Positions 58,211-64,000 of a stretch of DNA of 64,000 bases are shown here, one piece after another (positions within the stretch are counted from its first letter, which is position 1; every line of letters begins with the position of its first letter). This DNA comes from Hetaerina americana (lineage: Eukaryota; Arthropoda; Insecta; Odonata; Calopterygidae), in the NCBI GenBank assembly GCA_022747635.1, contig JAKTNV010000004.1, positions 90,835,552 through 90,899,551 on the forward strand. The letters are read 5' to 3'. A model generated the notes under the pieces. That model had not been told where the DNA came from. It made no database searches and worked only from the letters and a program-made list of their open reading frames with translations. The translations under genes were made by a program, and so were the position numbers.

Positions 58211-59000
58211 GGTCCACTTTACATCCTTAATGCCACGAGCACCCTCGGTGGTCTTGCACGGCGAGTCGTGGATACGCTCTGCAAATGCACGCCGCTGAAA
58301 TCCTTAATTTTGATTTATGCCTCTAAAAAGGTTGACCGTAGGTGAAGTCGAGGTTTATTTAATCTGCGGAGAGGAAGGCCCTTCTATTAAATTACCTCGA
58401 AGCGTACATATTTGCTCGGGTAAAATGGGAGAAGGGCATTAAAAGCAGGGCTATTCAATACTCGCAGATGAGTTTGGAGGACAGACGATATTCGAATCTG
58501 TTATATTTTGGAAAATTCATGAGATGACGCAATTCAAATACCTTGTTATGCTAATTAATCTCTTTATGAAAGTAGTGACTGGACGATTTCATTGATATTA
58601 TGAACACACGATTAAATATAGCAACAGTTAAACTTCGCTCACGATAATATATGAATTGGAAGCATGAAGATACTAAAATGCTCTGGCAAGTGAGAATAGT
58701 CGGTTGCGTCGCATGGGTTGAATCCCCCAACCCTCACAGCTCCAGGGAGAAAACGGCTGCAATAAATATTTTAGTGTTATTTATCAGTCTCTCTATACTT
58801 ATAATATTGCATATTCTTAAACCATTTAAATCTAAATTTAACATTCAAATGAATGTATTGATGGCACAAGGAATACATCCTAGTTTTGGAAAGTCATCTC
58901 TATCTACCGTATTTTTCATCACGTCTGTTTTAGTTTTTAATTGACACTCATAGTTTTACTGATAATTAAAAAGTTTTACTAACGGACTAGATGTTTTCCT
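58211..59000. other. AT-rich spacer with a B-box-like site
   Basis: GGGTTGAATCCCCC at 58719-58732 resembles a tRNA B box; an A-box-like TGGCAAGTGAG lies about 34 bases upstream. Too weak for a SINE call. Confidence 0.3.
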
Positions 59001-59001
59001 C

Positions 59002-59181
<180 letters not shown>

Positions 59182-59654
59182 ACACCCTAATGGCTCCACC
59201 ACCTCTTCCGTTAGGTTTTCCAGCGAGAAGCCCCACATTGAGTACGATCGTAAATATCGTCGCCTGCGTTTTGCCGTCCCAAAGAGAGAATAGAGCGCTG
59301 CGACGCGCACTGACACGCAAAGGGCAGTGTCTCCTCTGAATTATTCGCAGGCCCCTTCACATCTCCAGCGGGAGGGGAGCGCCAAGTCCCCGCGTGGAGG
59401 CCCTCCAGCGGAGTCGGAGGGCCGCTGAGGGAAGTAACGACGACTGCACTCAGAGTGGAAACGTCAGATTGCAAGGGTTTGAGCGTCAATCACTCACGAA
59501 GTGATAGCATCTTTCCTCCAACTTCTCCATCTCATTTCGATTAAAAGTCCACCAATAATCATTGCTCTAATAATGTATTTTAAATATATAAAAATATTGG
59601 GGAACAGAGATACTGCCACCATATAATTACATCTTAGGTGGCAAAAATGGATCG
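59182..59654. other. Spacer with CpG-rich patch
   Basis: CpG-rich at 59240-59460, containing the CACGC..AAGGGCAG.GTCTCC motif at about 59313-59336 also seen near 27150. No gene. Confidence 0.35.
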
Positions 59655-60554
59655 AGGTCTGTCCAATAAATACGCGAACTAAGGCCATAAAAATTTATTT
59701 TACAAAATTTAATCTACATTGATTTTTATCCCCTTCAAAGTACTCTCCATTCGTTGCTATGCACTTATTCCATCCACTTCTCCTCTGTTTAAAGCATCCT
59801 TGGATGTCTTCGGCAGGCTTTTTAGTTTTCTCGTCATTTCTTGCTTTATTGTGTCCACATCTTCAGGGCTATATCCCCTCATTACATTTCTGCATTTTGT
59901 GGATAGGAAAAAGCCGCAGGGGGCGAGATCTGACGGATAAGGGGACTGGTCAAGGATGGTGATTGAATTTTTTGCCAGAAACTGTTGAACAATCAATGCT
60001 GAATTTGCAGGTGCATTGTTATGGTGAAGGATCCATCCATCACCTTGAGTCAAATTTGGTCGCACACGAAGCACGCGATCTCTCAAACGCTTGAGAAACG
60101 TAAGGTAGAACTCAGAATTTACTGTTTGTCCTTCGGGAAGAAATACATGATGAACAACACCTCCAACATCAAAGGAAACCAGGAGCATGATTTTGATTTT
60201 CGATCGGCTTTTTATTGTTTTTTTTTATTTGATTTAATCCACTTGAAAACGGATGTTTTCTTCAGAGTATTATCAACGTAAACAGCTGCCATCATTTCCG
60301 TAATTTATTGAAAATTTTCACCGTATTTCTCCAAAACCTGATGCTGATCTATTGCTCCGTGATTTCGCCAATTTCCATTTCCGGCAAACAGTAAAAACAA
60401 AGACAACAGAAACTAACTGGCCCCATACGCACAGCTCGAAGATCCGCCAAGCTCAAACGGCTCATTGGGTCTCAGGCAACTAGCACCGCTAGTAGGCGGG
60501 GTTTTAGTCCATGTCATAGCTGCCAGATTGCACCAGTTCGCGCATTTATTGAAT

Positions 60555-60560
<6 letters not shown>
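59655..60560 (-). mobile_element. Decayed mariner element, third lineage (906 bp)
   Basis: Imperfect 26-bp inverted ends: the left end 59655-59680 begins AGGTCTGTCCAATAAATACG; on the minus strand the right end begins AGGTATATTCAATAAATGCG (60560-60535); four mismatches in 26. The right end abuts a (TA)n array and the left flank has lost TA. An internal deletion has removed the region between the first helix-turn-helix and the second part of the catalytic domain. Confidence 0.85.
59690..60400 (-). pseudogene. Mariner transposase remnant with both visible catalytic Asp lost
   Basis: On the minus strand, a degraded N-terminal piece (EIGEITEQ near 60385; NTLKKTSVFKW near 60270) is followed by VKSKxMLLVSFDVGGVVHH-type sequence from about 60188, LPEGQTVNSEFY, then WILHHNNAPANSA and SDLAPCGFF. 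Spacing of these two blocks is the mariner D34D, but the Asp residues are Asn and Gly here. The C-terminal WNKCIATNGEYFEGD is visible in another frame near 59760-59716. Clearly inactive. Confidence 0.9.

Positions 60561-60651
<91 letters not shown>
60561..60651. repeat. (TA)n array, about 91 bases
   Basis: Uninterrupted TA directly adjoining the right end of the mariner element. Confidence 0.95.
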
Positions 60652-60653
<2 letters not shown>

Positions 60654-60689
60654 CTGTCGCTAGGCGTGTAGGAATCTAGCAGTCGAAGA

Positions 60690-61085
60690 GATAGGACGGA
60701 AAGAGAGCTTTAAAAGTAGGTTGTCGGTGTGGATAGGTGAAGTGCGGCGGGGGCGGGAGGTGGCGAGGGGGAGGGAGAGAAGCGAAGCTGTTCTGGTAAT
60801 TGAAATTATTAAAGACGACGCGTGAGAAGCGAGGTTTAGTCCGTCGTGCCGTACACGGGACTGAGGCGCTCGCGAGTGGGTTCCAAAACACCTCCCCTCC
60901 ACCGTGCCACCCCCTCGTGGGGCGGAGACCCCCGTGAAGGAGCTTATGTTGCCAGCGCCAAGCGCTACCCGTCCGTGCATTCCGAGTAGGTAGCGCTAAA
61001 TTTGAGGCGCCTGAGGGGAACGGGAGTGTCGAATGGCGCCGTCGGGAGGGGGGGGGGGGCAGGGCAGGGAGTGAGGGTGGAAGGG
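60690..61085 (+). other. GC-rich, CpG-rich island
   Basis: G-rich with interspersed C-rich segments and a G run of about 11 near 61049-61060. Minus frames of 106 and 167 codons are Pro/Ser/Arg-rich without a domain. Confidence 0.5.
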
Positions 61086-62480
61086 AGTGTCTGTGGCAGA
61101 AACAGGAAATAACGCAATTCTCGTGAGGGTGAGGAAAGCTGTGTTCCGTAAACATTTTCCCAATCATAATGGAGCTCAAACTAGCGCCAGAATAGCTTAT
61201 GCGCCATAAAAAGCTTGAAATTAGGTTACATACTTTTGAGAATCAGGTGTGCGAATGGATGTGACGTGTGTTCAAGATTGCCATAAACATTTTGAAATGT
61301 GTGTGCAACGTGTGTTGGAAACGCAACGCGCCACCGAAACCACGAGAACATAGGGATTTTACGGCGTCATGAAAATTATGACTTAAGTTCACATCTTTAG
61401 AAATATTAAACCAGAGACGGATTAATATTGGTGACGCCTTTCAAAGGCAGTGCGGGCATAGAGATATCATTAAAGTCACAATCAATTGTAATCTTTCGGA
61501 AATACATTTGGATATGGATGCTTTGAATTCTAGGTGGCTTTGGCAAGTGTATTTTTCTCTTTTTAAACTCTTAATTGACAGTAAAACATATTTAAGAAGG
61601 AAAAACTGTAGGGCGCGAGAACTCCGTTGAAACTGAAAGTTTCAACGCAGTTTTTAAACTTCCCCAACTCTAATACAAAAAATATGAAGAATTGGAATTC
61701 TTTCCAGAATTCCTTCCAGGAAAGAATGATTAGGCGTTAAATTACCATATAGTAAATATGTAGAGAAAATAAATAAAAATGTAGAGTAGGATGTTAATTG
61801 AACGACGATTGAGGCGGCCCGGAAGCGACCGGAGAAAAAGCACAGCCGGAGGTGAAGGAGTGTACGGAATGTGGCACAGATCACATAACCCAGAGTGTTA
61901 TTGAAAATGGAAATGAATTTTTTGGATTTGTGCTTTTGTGATATCTTGAGGGAATACTCTCCCTAAATTCTTTTTTAAAATTTTAGCCTAAAATGAATCA
62001 AGCACAAACTTTTGAGGGGCAACAATTTAAAGTATCTCGCGACATGAGCGTAGGTAACTATAAAATAGGGTGTAGCATTGGCAGAGAGTTTTCTAGAAAA
62101 TAGAATGTTTGACTTTGTCGAAAATATACAAGGTAAATAGTGTTTATTCCGTACGAAAGTTCTTTACCAATACATACAATAGTGCTTTGCTCTTCAAGTA
62201 TCGGCCTAAAAGTATTTTTGATCGATTGAAAAAATAGCCTACGGTAAGTACGAGAGGAAGAATATGGAAATAGATTGGAGATAAAAAGTATTTGTCAAAA
62301 GTAGTACCACTTATTTTTTCCCAGATGGACGGACGGATGGATGGCGGTTTCTCTGGCTGAGTTTGACGAAGGGGAGTCTCAGGAAAGGCTGAAGACCGGT
62401 GGCAGTTGATTCCCAGCCTTTGCGGAGCGCAGATAGTTCGTTTGCGAAGCATCCAAAACGTGACCTCGCTACGCCCCGTC
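61086..62480. other. AT-rich spacer with a 14-bp hairpin
   Basis: ACTCCGTTGAAACT (61621-61634), a GAA loop, then AGTTTCAACGCAGT (61638-61651): 13 of 14 positions pair. The stretch from about 62290 may include the 5' UTR of the adjoining mariner remnant. No gene. Confidence 0.4.
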
Positions 62481-62770
62481 ATGAGCCGGTTATTGGAGCA
62501 GTGCTATGCCATTAAATTTTGTGTGAAATTGAGCAAAACCTGAGCAGCGATGAACGGTGAAGCGTTACAACAGGTCGTGACGATGGAGCTTAGCAACATT
62601 TCGGGCGCCGCCTTCCAGAAGGCGTACGAGGCGTGTAAAACTCACTGGTAGCGGTGTGTGGACTTACAAGGGTGCTCCTTCGAATATTTTTTAGTGAATG
62701 CATCGATTATGGCAAAAATTATTTTTAAATTGACTCAGTCCTGCAGCTTTTGGTACAGACTTTGTATCCT
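62481..62770 (+). mobile_element. Mariner remnant with the catalytic core deleted (fourth deleted lineage)
   Basis: ATG at 62481 begins MSRLLEQCYAIKFCVKLSKT, the N-terminus of a mariner transposase, then a stop. Immediately after, in the next frame, comes GEALQQVVTMELSNISGAAF followed by QKAYEACKTHW-stop-RCVDLQ and FEYF, the C-terminal end (family W..RCV..QG.YFEY). Thus the whole HTH-to-catalytic region is missing. The 3' end TTTTGGTACAGACTTTGTAT (62748-62767) looks like a mariner terminal repeat. I did not find a convincing left repeat (a weak candidate lies near 62287-62312), so the left boundary is uncertain. Confidence 0.78.
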
Positions 62771-63465
62771 GAGGCATGATCGTTTGTTAAAAATCATAAT
62801 TAAAAGAAACATGACTGAGAAATAGGACTAGGTGAGGACAGATAGGACTAGGATGGACGGAAGTAAACAGGTAATGAAATATGACGGAGCAAGGAGCTCT
62901 GAGAGGATGAAGAGATTAGTAGATTGGAACTACAGGTATTCTGGTTGGTTTAGTGGCCTGCTACAAACTAATACTCGGATTGATAACACATTATGTTGAT
63001 AAAGAATATTTAAGTAAGGTACAAAGTGCATAACGTGTGCGTGTATGCGTGTGTACATATAGGCTTACGCATACATACAAACACACACACCCAAAGTACG
63101 AGATATCGCAAGGCAAAAAAACAGTAGATACAGCAGGAACAAAAGAAATTACCGAAACAGAGTATGAATGTGACAGAAGGGAAAGAGGTATGTAACTTAG
63201 GGTGACTCACACGCATTGTGGAAGTAATTATTGGTAGGAAGTATGTTTCCTTTCGTTTTTTAAATCATTATTTTGTTGACATTGCTTACCATGAAACATT
63301 TTGCAAGGTTAGAATGTATATTTGTATTAACGCTGAAAATACTGTGCCTCTATCGATAATAAATTTGAATCTTGGGATTTCTTGCCATATCGTGTTCGGT
63401 CGGTTGCCAGCTTCCGACCAAAATAAGACGCCAAGGCACGGCCTATCCCGCCGGGAACTAAGATA
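62771..63465. other. Spacer with short simple repeats
   Basis: A repeated GATAGGACTAGG-like unit at 62825-62852 and CA/GT-rich stretch at 63035-63092. No gene. Confidence 0.35.
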
Positions 63466-64000
63466 CTTGCTCACGTTGAAGTGGTCGCTCGGATGGGCGC
63501 CCTTATTTCCGAGGGGAGCCACGCCCTCCACCTCCTTGGCGACGGGGGTGGGGGGCGGGAGTAGGTTCGCCCAACGAGGGGGCGAAAGGGCCACCTTCCC
63601 CAAATATCTTGAGAGGGCGGCCGGCGGGGGGGGGGGGAAGGAAGAGGTCGACGACGGACGGACGGGCTTCAAGGGACGGATGGAGATACACGAGGGGGAG
63701 ACGTGAGCGGGATGAGATGGTGGCCGATACACGGTGGCGGCGAGGAGATAGGGTGGAGCAGGGAGGAAGGGGATGGCGTGGGGCGGGACCCTGTTTGGGA
63801 GGACTTCGGGGGTAGCTTTGGAGATGTGAGGGGGGATGGCGAGCGTATCAGCGTAATAAGAGGAGGGCGGGGGAGGGAGGGAGGGGGCAGGGGTCCGGGG
63901 GGCGCCCCCCGATTGGGACGGATCTGTGGCGGCGGCGGCCTCGTTGTGCGGTGTGTGCGGCAACGAGGGGGGCTCGACTGTACTGCCCCTCGCTGCGATC
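63466..64000 (+). other. GC-rich CpG-rich island at window edge
   Basis: G-rich with runs up to about 13 G (63626-63638) and a C run (63905-63910). A 225-codon minus frame is Pro/Ser/Ala-rich without domain. The island is cut by the window end, so a promoter or first exon beyond 64000 cannot be judged. Confidence 0.5.

Noticed and set aside
58684..58735. tRNA-like A and B box pair
   Set aside because: Both boxes are weak and the spacing is at the margin; no arms fold.
63286..63963. 225-codon minus-strand frame at the right edge
   Set aside because: Pro/Ala/Ser-rich product of a GC island; no domain and the region is truncated by the window end.

Overview
This window looks like non-coding, repeat-rich nuclear DNA from a large-genome arthropod, most likely an insect. 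That assignment is an inference. It rests on five mariner lineages with D,D34D transposase remains, RTE-like and CR1/Jockey-like non-LTR retrotransposon fragments, tRNA-derived SINEs, long (TA)n arrays and the absence of any compact gene structure. I recognise no host protein-coding gene, no true tRNA or rRNA gene and no CRISPR array. Nearly all open frames are short, and the longest ones are proline/arginine/glycine-rich translations of GC-rich low-complexity tracts.

Layout. 1-30 kb: AT-rich spacer interrupted every few kb by strand-asymmetric G-rich or C-rich islands, with four decayed RTE-like retrotransposon pieces (endonuclease at 1.1-2.0 kb minus; reverse transcriptase pieces at 14.2-14.5 kb minus, 17.9-18.9 kb plus and 20.2-21.2 kb plus) and a tRNA-Gly-like SINE remnant at 25.2 kb. 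30.5-39.4 kb is the densest part: a tRNA-derived SINE, a 327-bp foldback with arms of about 143 bp, a 753-bp internally deleted mariner with perfect 33-bp ends, a second SINE, a 1337-bp mariner with unusually long 151-bp near-identical terminal inverted repeats, a third mariner reduced to 554 bp, and a CR1/Jockey-like reverse transcriptase tail. 40-64 kb: (TA)n arrays, a third SINE copy, a second copy of the 753-bp mariner on the opposite strand at 51 kb, a decayed mariner at 59.7-60.6 kb abutting a 91-bp (TA)n array, a mariner with its catalytic core deleted at 62.5 kb, and a GC-rich island at the right edge.

The most interesting material: (1) two 753-bp mariner copies with the same internal deletion, about three differences by eye, and an intact 132-codon frame for the DNA-binding half of the transposase; such a short protein could act as a trans-repressor, though this is untested. 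(2) The mariner at 35.5 kb, whose 3' end appears to be an inverted copy of its own 5' end, so the transposase frame loses its usual C-terminus and reads out of the element. (3) The foldback at 30.8 kb, which if transcribed would form a long hairpin RNA. (4) Short perfect inverted repeats bracketing two of the TA microsatellites. (5) Three hammerhead-like CUGANGA...GAAA motifs near simple repeats. All element boundaries and identities were read by eye from the sequence; no database search was possible.
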